From positions 62,001-126,000 of the forward strand of contig JACKBM010000006.1 in NCBI GenBank assembly GCA_020634575.1: a stretch of 64,000 bases of DNA, in the 5' to 3' direction. This DNA is from Ardenticatenales bacterium (lineage in GTDB: Bacteria > Chloroflexota > Anaerolineae > Promineifilales > Promineifilaceae). Below the pieces are notes generated by a model, which was not told where the DNA came from, did no database searches, and saw nothing but the letters and a program-made list of their open reading frames with translations. Position numbers and translations under genes: made by a program. Positions 11,301-20,190 of this stretch are shown here, in pieces; within the stretch, counting starts at the first letter, position 1; every line of letters begins with the position of its first letter.

Positions 11301-11314
11301 GTGTAGAGGTATTC

Positions 11315-12535
11315 ATGACGTTGCCAGATTTTCGTAAAGAGGCGACGGCGCTGTTTGACCAGATGGTGGCACGCCGGCGTGATTTTCATCAACACCCTGA
11401 ACTGGGTTTCCAGGAGAGCCGTACCAGCAAGATTGTGGCCGACCGGCTGCGGGAGCTGGGGCTGGAGGTCCAGACCGGGCTGGGGCAGACCGGCGTCGTC
11501 GGTATGTTGGATGGCCCCAAGGACGGGCCAACGGTGCTGCTCCGCTTTGACATGGATGCGCTGCCCGTTCATGAAGAGACCGATTTGCCGTATCGCTCCC
11601 AGAATGATGGTGTGATGCACGCTTGCGGTCACGACGGGCACATGACGATGGGGCTGACCATCGCGGAGATTATGGCGCGGTATCAGTCGGAGATGTCCGG
11701 CCGGTTAAAATTTATGTTTCAGCCGGCTGAAGAAGGATTGGGCGGCGCCCTGGCGATGATCGCCGATGGCGTCCTGCACGATCCCAAACCGGATGTTGCC
11801 CTGGCGATGCACCTCTGGACCCCGGAACCGTTCGGTAGCGTTCGCATCGTCGAGGGGCCGTGTATGGCCTCGTCGAGCGTCTTCACCATCACCGTGCAGG
11901 GCAAGGGCGGCCATGGCGCCGCACCCCATCTGAGCAAGGACCCGATCATCGCGGCCGCTCACATTATCACGGCTCTGCAAAGTATCGTCAGCCGCAATGT
12001 TAATCCGCAGGATAGTGTGGTGGTCAGCATCGGCCAGATTTCGGCCGGGACGACCTTTAATGTTATCCCGGACAAGGCGATCCTTAAGGGGACGGTCCGC
12101 AGTTACAACAACGACATGCACCGCAAGGTGTACCGGCGCATTCTGGAGATGGCCCAGAACATGGCGACCTCCTTCCATTGCGTAGCGACCATGGAGACGA
12201 TCGCCATCGTGGCGGCGGTGGACAACCATCCCGAGCCGACCGCCGTGGTGCGGCGCGCTGCCGAAGTGACCTACGGCGCCGAGAATATCTCCGACCGGCG
12301 TACAATGGCCTCTGAGGACATGGGTTACATTCTGGAAGAGGTGCCAGGCTGCTACTTCTTCATCGGCGCCGGCCACCCGGAAGGGGAGACCTCCTTCCCG
12401 CATCATCACCCCCGCTTTAACTTTGACGAACGGGCAATGATTGATGGTGTGGCCACGATGGCCCAGGCGGTGGCCAGTTACGTGCTGCCCAATGGGTATC
12501 AAAACGGCAAGGTGAACGGCAACGGCCGGCATTAG
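11315..12535 (+). CDS. M20 family amidohydrolase (IAA-amino acid/hippurate hydrolase type)
   Basis: The 406-residue protein fits the M20D metallo-amidohydrolases, which cleave N-acyl or N-aryl amino acids. It shows the N-terminal DFHQHPELGFQESRTS, the metal-binding motif MHACGHDGHMTMGL (Cys and His ligands), FQPAEEGLGGA with the catalytic Glu pair, and the late ligand region ASEDMGYILEEVPG and HHHPRFNFDE. A dimerisation insert lies around residues 190-300. No signal peptide is present, so it is cytoplasmic. AGAGGT precedes the ATG. The substrate cannot be read from sequence. A strong terminator follows at 12587. Confidence 0.93.
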   Translation: MTLPDFRKEATALFDQMVARRRDFHQHPELGFQESRTSKIVADRLRELGLEVQTGLGQTGVVGMLDGPKDGPTVLLRFDMDALPVHEETDLPYRSQNDGVMHACGHDGHMTMGLTIAEIMARYQSEMSGRLKFMFQPAEEGLGGALAMIADGVLHDPKPDVALAMHLWTPEPFGSVRIVEGPCMASSSVFTITVQGKGGHGAAPHLSKDPIIAAAHIITALQSIVSRNVNPQDSVVVSIGQISAGTTFNVIPDKAILKGTVRSYNNDMHRKVYRRILEMAQNMATSFHCVATMETIAIVAAVDNHPEPTAVVRRAAEVTYGAENISDRRTMASEDMGYILEEVPGCYFFIGAGHPEGETSFPHHHPRFNFDERAMIDGVATMAQAVASYVLPNGYQNGKVNGNGRH

Positions 12536-12586
12536 ACGTAGCAAGGCGCTCTGCGTCCAGCTCTTTTGCAACCACGATAACGCCCC

Positions 12587-12623
12587 ACGGGCCTACTTGT
12601 GCTAAAGTAGGCCCGTTTTTATT
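12587..12623 (+). terminator. Rho-independent terminator after the M20 amidohydrolase
   Basis: ACGGGCCTACTT-GTGCTA-AAGTAGGCCCGT is a perfect 12-bp stem with a 6-base loop, followed by TTTTTATTT. It lies between the amidohydrolase and cofD, about 30 bases before the cofD start. Confidence 0.9.
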
Positions 12624-12652
12624 TGTGAATTGGAGAGAACGACGAGCTTTTT

Positions 12653-13591
12653 ATGGCTGACTTTAGCGATCTCAACATTGTCTTGTTGTCCGGTGGCGTG
12701 GGTGGCGCCCGCATGGCGGCTGGGTTGGCGGCTGTTGTCCCGGCAGAGCAACTGACCATCATCGTCAACACAGGCGACGATTTCCAACATTGGGGGCTGA
12801 CCATCTGCCCTGACATAGACACCGTGCTGTACACACTGTCCGGGCAAAACAACCTGGAGACCGGCTGGGGCCGGGCCGGCGAGAGCTGGCGGACGCTGGA
12901 AACGGTGCGGGCTCTGGGCGGGCCGGATTGGTTCCGCCTGGGCGATACCGACCTGGCAACCCACCTGACGCGGACCCATTGGCTGAACGAGGGCGTTTCG
13001 CTAACTGAAGTGACGCGGCGGCTGGCGACCAGCCTGGGCATCGGCCCGGCCATTTTGCCAATGTGCGATCAGCCGCTGCCAACGCAGATTGATACCGGTG
13101 AAGAGCTGTTAGGCTTTCAGGATTGGTTTGTGTTGCGGCGCTGGCAGCCCCCGGTGCGCCAGGTAGTGCTGCCGGACGAGGGGCGGGCCACGGTGCCGGT
13201 GATGCGGGCCCTGAACCGGGCTGATGTTGTCATCATTGCCCCGTCCAATCCTTATGTCAGCGTCGACCCCATCCTGGAAACCTACCCGATCCGGGGCACG
13301 GTGGAAGATGTACCGGGCGTGGTCGTGGCGGTGAGCCCGATTGTGGGCGGCGACGCGGTCAAGGGGCCGTTGGCGAAGATGCTGGCGGATTGGGACCGGC
13401 CGGTCTCCCCCGTCACCATCGCTGACCATTACGGCGATCTGCTCGATGGCTTTGTCTACGACCAGGCCGATGCCGGCGTCTTCAGCGACGATCACGGCCC
13501 GCTGCTCTGCACGGATACGATGATGGTGGATGGCGCCGCCCAGGCCCGGTTGGCCCGCGAAATCCTCACGTTTGCCCTTGAGCTCAGATAA
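12653..13591 (+). CDS. cofD: 2-phospho-L-lactate (or PEP) transferase, coenzyme F420 biosynthesis
   Basis: The 312-residue protein has the CofD/FbiA signature LLSGGVGGARMAAGLA near the start, then the binding loop IVNTGDDFQHWGLTICPDID and the conserved APSNPYVSVDPIL and VAVSPIVGGDAVKGP segments. CofD transfers the phospholactyl or phosphoenolpyruvyl group from the GDP-linked donor to the deazaflavin Fo. It lies 15 bases upstream of cofC, which makes that donor, so the two steps are encoded together. CofE/FbiB and Fo synthase are not in the window. The length is normal. Confidence 0.95.
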   Translation: MADFSDLNIVLLSGGVGGARMAAGLAAVVPAEQLTIIVNTGDDFQHWGLTICPDIDTVLYTLSGQNNLETGWGRAGESWRTLETVRALGGPDWFRLGDTDLATHLTRTHWLNEGVSLTEVTRRLATSLGIGPAILPMCDQPLPTQIDTGEELLGFQDWFVLRRWQPPVRQVVLPDEGRATVPVMRALNRADVVIIAPSNPYVSVDPILETYPIRGTVEDVPGVVVAVSPIVGGDAVKGPLAKMLADWDRPVSPVTIADHYGDLLDGFVYDQADAGVFSDDHGPLLCTDTMMVDGAAQARLAREILTFALELR

Positions 13592-13606
13592 GCCTGAACC
13601 CATTTG

Positions 13607-14215
13607 ATGAGTACCTGGTGCATTTTGCCGGTGCGTTCCCTGGCCGGCAGCAAGAGCCGGCTGGCGGGGCAGCTGGACGCAGCTGAGCGGGCGGCGCTGA
13701 CCAGCCGCTTTGTCAGGCGGACGATTGCCGTATTGCAGGCTGTCCCGGCCATTGAGCGCATCCTGGTGGTCAGCCGCGATCCGGCCGTTTTTGCGTTGGT
13801 GGCGTCGGCTGGGGTGGTGGCGTTGTCGGAGGGGGAACCGGCCGGTCTGAACAGCGCCGTGGGCCAGGCAGTTGCTTTTCTCACCGCCCGGGGCGCGGCG
13901 CAAGCGCTCATCCTGCCGGCCGATCTACCCTTTGTTAGCAGCGCTGATGTCGAGGCATTGCTGGCGGCGGCGGGGCCTGGGCGTCTGGTGATCGCTCCGG
14001 ATGAACGGGGGGATGGCACCAATGCGCTGTTGTTGAGCCTGCCGGCCCGGCTGCCTTTCCAGTATGGCGAAGGCAGCCAGGCGAGCCATCTGGCGGCGGC
14101 GGCGGCCCTGGGGCTGGCGACCCGCCAGGTCCAGCGCCCCGGTCTCGCCTTCGACCTGGACACCGAAGCCGACTGGCGCAGCTACCAGCGCCAGCTCGCC
14201 GACCCGTCGGGTTAG
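13607..14215 (+). CDS. cofC: Phospholactate/phosphoenolpyruvate guanylyltransferase, F420 biosynthesis
   Basis: The product of 202 residues begins STWCILPVRSLAGSKSRLAG, the N-terminal nucleotide-binding loop of CofC/FbiD. It continues with ALILPADLPFVSSADVEALL, the DxD-like metal region of MobA-like nucleotidyltransferases, and DERGDGTNALLLSLP. It should activate 2-phospholactate, PEP or 3-phosphoglycerate with GTP for CofD just upstream. The frame opens with TTG at 13604; I prefer the ATG at 13607. The last codons (PSG and stop) are formed by the first copy of a CCCGTCGGG repeat that continues as the array at 14216. Confidence 0.9.
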   Translation: MSTWCILPVRSLAGSKSRLAGQLDAAERAALTSRFVRRTIAVLQAVPAIERILVVSRDPAVFALVASAGVVALSEGEPAGLNSAVGQAVAFLTARGAAQALILPADLPFVSSADVEALLAAAGPGRLVIAPDERGDGTNALLLSLPARLPFQYGEGSQASHLAAAAALGLATRQVQRPGLAFDLDTEADWRSYQRQLADPSG

Positions 14216-14318
14216 GCACCCGACGGGTCCACCACCCGACGGGTCCACCACCCGACGGGTCCACCACCCGACGGGTCCACCACCCGACGGGTCCACCACC
14301 CGACGGGTCCGGGACCCC
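14205..14318. repeat. CCCGTCGGG repeat array, six 16-bp units between convergent genes
   Basis: Six copies of the 10-mer CGACGGGTCC start at 14221, 14237, 14253, 14269, 14285 and 14301, an exact 16-base period (unit CCCGACGGGTCCACCA). An inverted copy, CCCGTCGGG, lies inside the end of cofC at 14204-14212. The core CCCG-A-CGGG is a near palindrome, so every unit can form a small stem on either strand. The array fills the whole gap between the cofC stop and the convergent stop at 14319. Related elements occur at 42095-42151 and 63218-63260. There are no unique spacers, so it is not a CRISPR. Confidence 0.92.
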
Positions 14319-16145
14319 TCAGTGGGTGACGAGGGGCAGGTGGAGCTGCCATAGCTGGTAGCCGCCAAATTCGTAGGCGCCGATGTCGCAGCGATCGGGG
14401 CGCAGGAAACCGCGCTGGTCGGCAGTGAGAAGGATGCTGTTGGGATCGAGGCAACCGGCCGGATCACCGCCATTAATGGCCGGACTGCCCGCCCCCAGCG
14501 CGTACGTGGCCGTCCAACCCCCATTTTCAGCCAGAGTACCCAACAGCGGATCGAGGCCAAACTGATTGTTGTCGTCAGGGATCTGGCACGGTGGCGAACT
14601 GGGATTGGCCAGGTTGCTGCCGCGGGTACCGATGAGATTGTAGCCAGTGGATTGCACCACCCCGAAACAGTCCGGGGCATTGATGATGTAGGGAAAAGGA
14701 GACTCATCATCATTGCCGTAGATCAGGCTGTTGCTGAGCAGCAGAATACCGGCAGTGCCGCCCCGGTAGATGGCGCCGCCCTGGCCCGCCCCATCGCCAT
14801 TGGAATCCGCCCTGTTTTCGCTGGCTGTAACACTGAAAAGCCCGACATTGCCGCCGGCAACCATGTATATCCCGCCGCCAGAATCGCTGGCGCTGTTCCG
14901 AGCCAAAGTGCTGTTGCTCAGATAGGCGGCGCCGGCCGCGTCGACAAAGATGCCGCCGCCCTGGCTGGTGCTGATCCCTGTGTCAATGAGGCTGTCGTTG
15001 AAGAAAAGGACGCCATCTTTGACTTCGATCGCCCCGCCGTCCCCAGCCGCGGAATTGTTGTCGAAGGTGCTGCGATAGGTATGGACTGTGGCGCCATCGT
15101 CGATCTGCATACCGCCGCCATTGCCCAGGGCCCGATTGCCTGTCACCCGGGATTCAGTCATGGTCAGGACGGAGCTATTCCAGTAGGCGACAATGCCGCC
15201 CCCGTTGCCTATCTGATGGCCGCTCACAACGGTCCGAAACAGGGAGACATCACCGTAGACAAAGATCCCGCCGCCTCTGGCCGGGGTGTTTGAATTTGCG
15301 TCATTGTAGTTGTTGTCAATTTCGCAGTTGCTCAGGGCGGCCTCACCGGTGACGAATAGCCCCAGCCCGAGGTTCGTGCCTGCCTGACCCCAGGCATGAT
15401 TTTGGCTGACCTGGCAGTTGATGGCTGTCAGAGAGCCGTCCATATGGATGCCGCTGCCGCGGACCTGGTTTTGTATGGAGATGCTCAAGTTTTCGTTTAC
15501 AACCGTGTTGTTCAGATAGGTTTCACTGCCGTTGTCGCCATACAGCCCTGCTCCCGTCGCCATGGTGCTGCTCTTGAGCGTATTGGCCACGATATGCGAG
15601 TCGTAGAGGAAGAGGGTGCCCTGGTTGCGAATGCCGCCGCCCTGTAAGGGATCGCCTGAGGCGGTATTTTCAGTTACCCAAATGCGCTGGCCAATGAGCG
15701 TGGCCGAAGGGTCGATTTGAATGCCACCACCCTGGTCAGCCTGGCCATAGCGCAATGTGAGATCGGCCAGGCTGACGGTGACCGGGCCGCTGATGGTCAG
15801 AACCCGGCTGCTGCCATTTGCCGGCGTTGTCCCGGCCTGCAGAATGGCGTTGCCGTTTCCGCCTTGAATGGTGACGGATTTGTTGACGGTCACAAAGGGT
15901 TCCGTGAGCAGCGGATCCATGAGCAGGATCGTGTCGTTGCTGGCGGCCGCGTTGATGGCGGCCTGCAGGGAGCTAAACTGGCAGCCATTGTTGCAAACGG
16001 TCAGAGTCGCATCGGGGGCGGAGCCAGTTGCCAACACGAGTGGGCGACTGCTGGTCTGTGCCAGCAGGAGCCAGCCGAGACTGATGGTCAGGCAAAAAAG
16101 GATGACCAAGGGGTGATATTGTCGGACAGCATGTGTTGGTTTCAT
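14319..16145 (-). CDS. Secreted right-handed beta-helix protein (choice-of-anchor Q type)
   Basis: I place the start at the ATG at 16145, which has AGGAGCAACGCG just before it; an ATG at 16166 is seven codons earlier. The product of about 608 residues has a signal peptide (LVILFCLTISLGWLLLAQT). The body is a parallel beta-helix with many GGGI/GNGGG and NNT/SNS turns (LTLRYGQADQGGGIQIDPSA and similar). The end carries the anchor-Q pattern: NLIGTRG, NGGWTATYALGAGSPAIN, then DQRGFLRPDRCDIGAYEF. The last residues are LHLPLVTH, a tail also seen in other secreted proteins here. A surface or released protein is likely; the function is unknown. Confidence 0.85.
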   Translation of the reverse strand: MKPTHAVRQYHPLVILFCLTISLGWLLLAQTSSRPLVLATGSAPDATLTVCNNGCQFSSLQAAINAAASNDTILLMDPLLTEPFVTVNKSVTIQGGNGNAILQAGTTPANGSSRVLTISGPVTVSLADLTLRYGQADQGGGIQIDPSATLIGQRIWVTENTASGDPLQGGGIRNQGTLFLYDSHIVANTLKSSTMATGAGLYGDNGSETYLNNTVVNENLSISIQNQVRGSGIHMDGSLTAINCQVSQNHAWGQAGTNLGLGLFVTGEAALSNCEIDNNYNDANSNTPARGGGIFVYGDVSLFRTVVSGHQIGNGGGIVAYWNSSVLTMTESRVTGNRALGNGGGMQIDDGATVHTYRSTFDNNSAAGDGGAIEVKDGVLFFNDSLIDTGISTSQGGGIFVDAAGAAYLSNSTLARNSASDSGGGIYMVAGGNVGLFSVTASENRADSNGDGAGQGGAIYRGGTAGILLLSNSLIYGNDDESPFPYIINAPDCFGVVQSTGYNLIGTRGSNLANPSSPPCQIPDDNNQFGLDPLLGTLAENGGWTATYALGAGSPAINGGDPAGCLDPNSILLTADQRGFLRPDRCDIGAYEFGGYQLWQLHLPLVTH

Positions 16146-16444
16146 CGCGTTGCTCCTGGTGCTCATGTCAGAAAAGGTTTGTGCCTGTCATGTCGTACGG
16201 GCCTTTGACGGCTGATCATGGAGGGATGATAGAAAGTGAGTGTCCGAAAGGCGTCCGAGCCGCAGATATGACATTCCGAACCCCCGGCGCTGAATTAATA
16301 CACTATCGGTAGCTGCGGCCCTTTTCTAGAATGAATTTGTAGCCGTCTCTGGTCTCCCTTGTCTTGACCAGTGACCGCATCGCGAACTTTGCCGGCCGCC
16401 GCCGGTGGCCGACCCTGTACTGAATTTGCAAACGGAGAATAACG
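16146..16444. other. Divergent intergenic region without a recognised gene
   Basis: About 300 bases separate the minus-strand beta-helix gene from the plus-strand pentapeptide-repeat gene. It should hold both promoters. I see no RNA gene, repeat or clear operator; short frames here have no supporting ribosome site. Confidence 0.4.
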
Positions 16445-17038
16445 ATGGCAATGCTGGAAGAAGAAAAGCTGGACGTGGTCAAGGTTGAGCCGCGCCGGTT
16501 TACCTCACGTGAAGAGATCGTCGAGAGCCTGAAAGGCGGCCGCGATCTGTCCGGCGCTGATATGAGCGGCCTCGATTTGCGTGGCATCACGTTGGTGGGG
16601 CTGAATATGGCTGATGCGGATCTGCATGAAAGCGATCTAAGCGGGGCGACGTTGGCCGGCGCCAATATGGTCGGCGTGGACCTGAGCAATACCCGCATGC
16701 GGGGCGCGCGCATCGCCGGCGCAGACATGAAGTCGGCGTCGCTGCGCGGGGCGAATCTGCAAGATCTGCGCATGGCCGGGGTTGATATTTCCAAGGCAGA
16801 TCTGACCGGGGCGGATCTGAGCAAGAGCCGTCTGTTGGGTGTGGACGTCGCTGGGGCTGACTTTACGGAGGCCAAGACGACGGATGCTCGCATGATGGTG
16901 GATTGGTCGAAAGCCCGGGTGCAGCCGAAGGAATTACCGGCCGGTTTCACCGTACCCCCGTGGGTACCGCTGGCCATTGTGGGCACCATCGCCTTCCTGG
17001 CGCTCCTGATTGGTCTGCGCCGTTGGCGCCGGCAATAG
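16445..17038 (+). CDS. Pentapeptide-repeat protein with C-terminal membrane anchor
   Basis: The 197-residue protein has a charged 35-residue N-terminus and then about 20 tandem A(D/N)LXX pentapeptides from near residue 36 to 150 (LSGADMSGLDLRG, LSGATLAGANMVG, LTGADLSKSRLLG). These form a right-handed quadrilateral beta-helix in known structures. After a Pro-rich linker one hydrophobic segment, VPLAIVGTIAFLALLIGL, ends in RRWRRQ, which should anchor it with the repeat domain in the cytoplasm. The role is unknown; DNA-gyrase-protecting relatives lack the anchor. GGAG precedes the ATG, and a hairpin follows at 17061. Confidence 0.88.
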   Translation: MAMLEEEKLDVVKVEPRRFTSREEIVESLKGGRDLSGADMSGLDLRGITLVGLNMADADLHESDLSGATLAGANMVGVDLSNTRMRGARIAGADMKSASLRGANLQDLRMAGVDISKADLTGADLSKSRLLGVDVAGADFTEAKTTDARMMVDWSKARVQPKELPAGFTVPPWVPLAIVGTIAFLALLIGLRRWRRQ

Positions 17039-17060
17039 CCAGAGCCTGGATTGCGCTCAA

Positions 17061-17088
17061 GCCTGGCTACCCGTCACGGTAGCCAGGC
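17061..17088 (+). terminator. Hairpin after the pentapeptide-repeat gene
   Basis: GCCTGGCTACC and GGTAGCCAGGC form a perfect 11-bp stem around a 6-base loop. No T run follows, so termination is plausible but not certain. Confidence 0.55.
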
Positions 17089-17169
17089 CGCCAGTTCGCT
17101 GACCTCGTCCCGCCAGCCGCTTCCGTTTCGCCCGTTAACATCCGTTCCAGACAACATTGGAGCCACAAC

Positions 17170-17910
17170 ATGAAAGCGAAGTTTGCTCTCCCATTGGTCT
17201 TGCTGCTGCTATTGACCTCGGTCATGACAGCGGTTGCTGGCGATTACGCCAACGTATTGGGCTATGAGGTTACGTTTCTGGGCGCCGTGGACAATCCGAG
17301 TAATCCACCCACCTCGACCTGGACCTATGCTGTGACAGCCGATGGCGATGAGCCCGGCGCACTGAGCCATTGGTCATTGACCCTGGACCTCGCCACCTGC
17401 GCCGTGGTTGTCGCCCCGGCTGAAGCGTCGCTAGATGTGCCGCCTTACGCTTACGTGACACCCACGACAGACCCATACGGCTTCTGTGACCAACCCGGTA
17501 TCACCTGTGTTGAGGGTTGCTACGAGGAAGTCACCTATGGTTACGACCCTACGACCGGTATCACAGGCATCAAGTTTGCCGATGCCACCAATAATGGGTC
17601 TGGCCTGGAAGTTGTGAATGTGGGTGATCCCAGTCTGACGCACATCTTCAACATTGAGCTGCTGGGTGTCTCGGCGGGCGCCCAGGCCGATGTGCCGTTT
17701 GGCATCAAGGCACCGGACGCAGCGACTGGCCTGATTACCGGGCCTGTTTGCAGCACGCCGACGGCTATTACCCTGGTGCCGACACCGGCCAGTAGCAGCG
17801 CCACCGAGCTGCTGCCGCCGGCCCTGTTTGCCCTGGCAGCCACTCTGTTGGTTGGGCTATACCTGGCCCTGAAGCGGCATGAGGCTACGCAGCCAGCACC
17901 GATTAGCTAG
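17170..17910 (+). CDS. Secreted protein with C-terminal membrane/sorting anchor
   Basis: The 246-residue protein has a signal peptide (FALPLVLLLLLTSVMTAVAG). Its exported domain is beta-rich with a cysteine cluster (CDQPGITCVEGCYEEVTYG). The tail has a Pro/Ser linker, then TELLPPALFALAATLLVGLYLALKRHE: a hydrophobic segment followed by basic residues, the layout of C-terminal sorting or membrane anchors. I do not recognise the exported domain. GGAG lies upstream of the ATG, and a strong terminator follows at 17946. Confidence 0.7.
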   Translation: MKAKFALPLVLLLLLTSVMTAVAGDYANVLGYEVTFLGAVDNPSNPPTSTWTYAVTADGDEPGALSHWSLTLDLATCAVVVAPAEASLDVPPYAYVTPTTDPYGFCDQPGITCVEGCYEEVTYGYDPTTGITGIKFADATNNGSGLEVVNVGDPSLTHIFNIELLGVSAGAQADVPFGIKAPDAATGLITGPVCSTPTAITLVPTPASSSATELLPPALFALAATLLVGLYLALKRHEATQPAPIS

Positions 17911-17945
17911 ATGTTTTTAGCAGCTTTCGCACGGGGGAAGAGGTT

Positions 17946-17982
17946 GGCTCGCCGTCACAAACGTGGCGGCGAGCCTTTTTTT
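17946..17982 (+). terminator. Rho-independent terminator
   Basis: GGCTCGCCG-(12 bases)-CGGCGAGCC followed by TTTTTTT. It ends the anchored secreted protein gene. It also shows that the longer frame of the next gene (from 17963) cannot be its real start. Confidence 0.92.
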
Positions 17983-18076
17983 GTCTGTCTCGCCGCCGCC
18001 GGTCTGTGTTAAGATCAGGGTCTGTTGTCCCCACCGGCCGGTAGCCTGCTGCCGGTCCTTCCGCCTGGAGAAAAAG

Positions 18077-19510
18077 ATGGATCGCCCCAATGTCCTGCTC
18101 ATCTGTACTGATCATTGGCCGGCTGGCCTGTTAGGCTGTGCCGGCCACAGCCATATCCTCACCCCAACCCTCGACCAGTTGGCCGCCAATGGCGTGCGCT
18201 TCACCAATGCCTATTCCACCACGCCCATTTGCATTCCGGCCCGGCGCAGCCTCATGACCGGCACCACCGCCCAAACCCACGGCGACCGGGTGTTCAAGGA
18301 ATATGAGCCGATGCCCGCCCATTTGCCGACGATGCCGGCGATTTTTGGCGAGGCGGGCTACCAATGTTTTGCCGTTGGCAAGCTGCATGTTTATCCGCAA
18401 CGGGACCGAATTGGTTTTGATGACGTCATCCTGTACGAGGAGGGGCGCCATCACCTGGATAATCTGCGGGATGACTATGAACGGTACCTGGAAACGCAGG
18501 GTTTCACCGGCCAGGAACTCACCCATGGGATGGGGAATAACGTTTACACAACCCGCCCGTGGCACCTGCCGGAGCATTGCCATCCGACCAACTGGACCGT
18601 ACGGGAGATGAGCCGTGTCATCCAGCGCCGGGACCCAACCCGGCCGGCTTTCTGGTACTGCTCTTTTGCCACCCCGCATCCACCGGTGACGCCGCCGCTG
18701 CCTTACTGGGAGATGTACCGCCAGCTCGGCGTGCCTGAACCGGTTTGCGCCGATTGGGCGACCAACTTTGCTGATTGGCCCTATGCGTTACAGGCGCGCT
18801 ACCATGCCTGGCACGGTATGTCGGCTGCCGAAACCGAGCTGGCCCTGCAAGGTTTTTATGCCCAATGCACCTACATTGACCACCAGATGCGCTTGCTGAT
18901 CGGTACTTTGCAGGAAGAAGGGCTACTGGACAACACGATCCTCATGTTTACCAGCGACCATGGCGATATGCTGGGCCAGCATGGGCTCTGGTCCAAGCCA
19001 CCCCTGTTTGACGGCGCTGCCAATGTGCCGCTTATTCTGGTGCCGGTGGCTGGTGATGAGCGCGTCGGGCACCATCGCACTGATGACCGGCTGGCCTGCC
19101 TGCGCGACATCATGCCGACGTTGCTGGAACTGTGTGACATCCCCTGTCCCGAAACTGTTGAAGGCATATCACTTGTCGGCGCGGCGCAGCGCGACCACCT
19201 TTATGCCGAGGTGTTTGAAAACGACCGGTCCATTCGCATGGTGCGGGACGAGCGCTACAAGCTGATCTGGTACCCGGTCGGTAACCGGTGCCAGCTCTTT
19301 GATATGGTCGAAGATCCGCTGGAGATGGTGGATCTGGCCGACCGGCCGGAAATGGCGGATATCCGGGCCAGGCTCAGTGAGCTGCTGGTGAACCATTGCT
19401 ATGGGACAGATCTGGCCTGGATCTCCGACGGGCGTCTGACCGGCGAGGCGGACCGGCCATTTGAGCGGCCACCAGTCCGCGGCTTGTTAGGCCAGCGAGG
19501 TTGGCGCTGA
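18077..19510 (+). CDS. Sulfatase (alkaline phosphatase superfamily)
   Basis: The start is the ATG at 18077; the frame opens upstream at 17963, but that stretch lies in a terminator. The 477-residue protein begins RPNVLLICTDHW, the metal-binding Asp motif of type I sulfatases. The formylglycine motif is PICIPARRSLMTG with the modifiable Cys at residue 52 (C-x-P-x-R). A second metal site is FTSDHGDMLGQHGLWSK. No signal peptide is visible, so a cytoplasmic enzyme of the choline-sulfatase/phosphonate monoester hydrolase kind is possible. The substrate is unknown. Its TGA overlaps the ATG of the next gene (TGATG). Confidence 0.93.
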   Translation: MDRPNVLLICTDHWPAGLLGCAGHSHILTPTLDQLAANGVRFTNAYSTTPICIPARRSLMTGTTAQTHGDRVFKEYEPMPAHLPTMPAIFGEAGYQCFAVGKLHVYPQRDRIGFDDVILYEEGRHHLDNLRDDYERYLETQGFTGQELTHGMGNNVYTTRPWHLPEHCHPTNWTVREMSRVIQRRDPTRPAFWYCSFATPHPPVTPPLPYWEMYRQLGVPEPVCADWATNFADWPYALQARYHAWHGMSAAETELALQGFYAQCTYIDHQMRLLIGTLQEEGLLDNTILMFTSDHGDMLGQHGLWSKPPLFDGAANVPLILVPVAGDERVGHHRTDDRLACLRDIMPTLLELCDIPCPETVEGISLVGAAQRDHLYAEVFENDRSIRMVRDERYKLIWYPVGNRCQLFDMVEDPLEMVDLADRPEMADIRARLSELLVNHCYGTDLAWISDGRLTGEADRPFERPPVRGLLGQRGWR

Positions 19511-20190
19511 TGGCTGAACAGGAAGGGAAGATGATGGCGAAAGAACCGGTCATTGTGTTGTACAAAGGCGGCCGGTTACCGGCCTGGTATCGGCTGCCGG
19601 CGGCGGAAAAGCAGCTCATCGAGCAGCAGCATGTCGACCTGATGCTGGCCGTGGCGGCAACGCGGGGGCTGCGCCGGCTGTCCGGCTATCGCTTGCTGAC
19701 GCCGCAAGGGGTTTGGGAACGGATATGGGTCATCGCCTTTCCCGATCTGGCCGGGGCGGAGGCATGGATCGCAGCGGAAATGGCGCCGCCGTATGGCGCC
19801 TACGGCTATTACGATTATTTGCTGGCGCGGCCTCTGGCTGTACCGGCCGGTCTGGCCGCCCCCGCCCCGGTGACGCCGATGCAAGGCGATCCGCACCGGG
19901 TGCCACCCCTGTCCGTGGACCGCAGCCGGCTCACGATCTTTACCTTTGGCCGCCAAAGTGACGGGCCGGCCCTGGCGCAGGTGGGACCGGCCGGTCCGTT
20001 TGAGGGGTTTCACCTGATGACGCCCCAGGCAGAGTGGGACACCGTCTGGCTGGTCGAGCAGCCGACAATGGCGCTGGCCGAAAATTGGCTGGAAGCGGCG
20101 GCGCAGGCGACCGAGATCCCTTGCAGCTTTTTGCTGACGCGTCCCTGGGCGCCGGCCTATTTTGCCGCCTGGTTGCCACCGGCCCGTTAA
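19510..20190 (+). CDS. Protein with two related halves, coupled to the sulfatase
   Basis: The ATG at 19510 overlaps the sulfatase stop, implying translational coupling. The 226-residue protein consists of two similar halves: GYRLLTPQGVWERIWVIAFP in the first and GFHLMTPQAEWDTVWLVEQP in the second. Each is followed by an Ala/Glu-rich helix and a strand ending in RPLA or RPWA. This suggests a duplicated ferredoxin-like (dimeric alpha/beta-barrel) unit. No catalytic motif is visible. The family is not recognised. It may act on, or bind, the product of the neighbouring sulfatase. Confidence 0.7.
   Translation: MAEQEGKMMAKEPVIVLYKGGRLPAWYRLPAAEKQLIEQQHVDLMLAVAATRGLRRLSGYRLLTPQGVWERIWVIAFPDLAGAEAWIAAEMAPPYGAYGYYDYLLARPLAVPAGLAAPAPVTPMQGDPHRVPPLSVDRSRLTIFTFGRQSDGPALAQVGPAGPFEGFHLMTPQAEWDTVWLVEQPTMALAENWLEAAAQATEIPCSFLLTRPWAPAYFAAWLPPAR

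Noticed and set aside
14216..14313. Possible CRISPR array
   Set aside because: The 16-bp units are contiguous and identical, with no unique spacers, and no cas genes are near.
17963..18076. N-terminal extension of the first sulfatase
   Set aside because: It overlaps a strong terminator and reads Cys/Pro-rich nonsense; the sulfatase motif begins right after the ATG at 18077.
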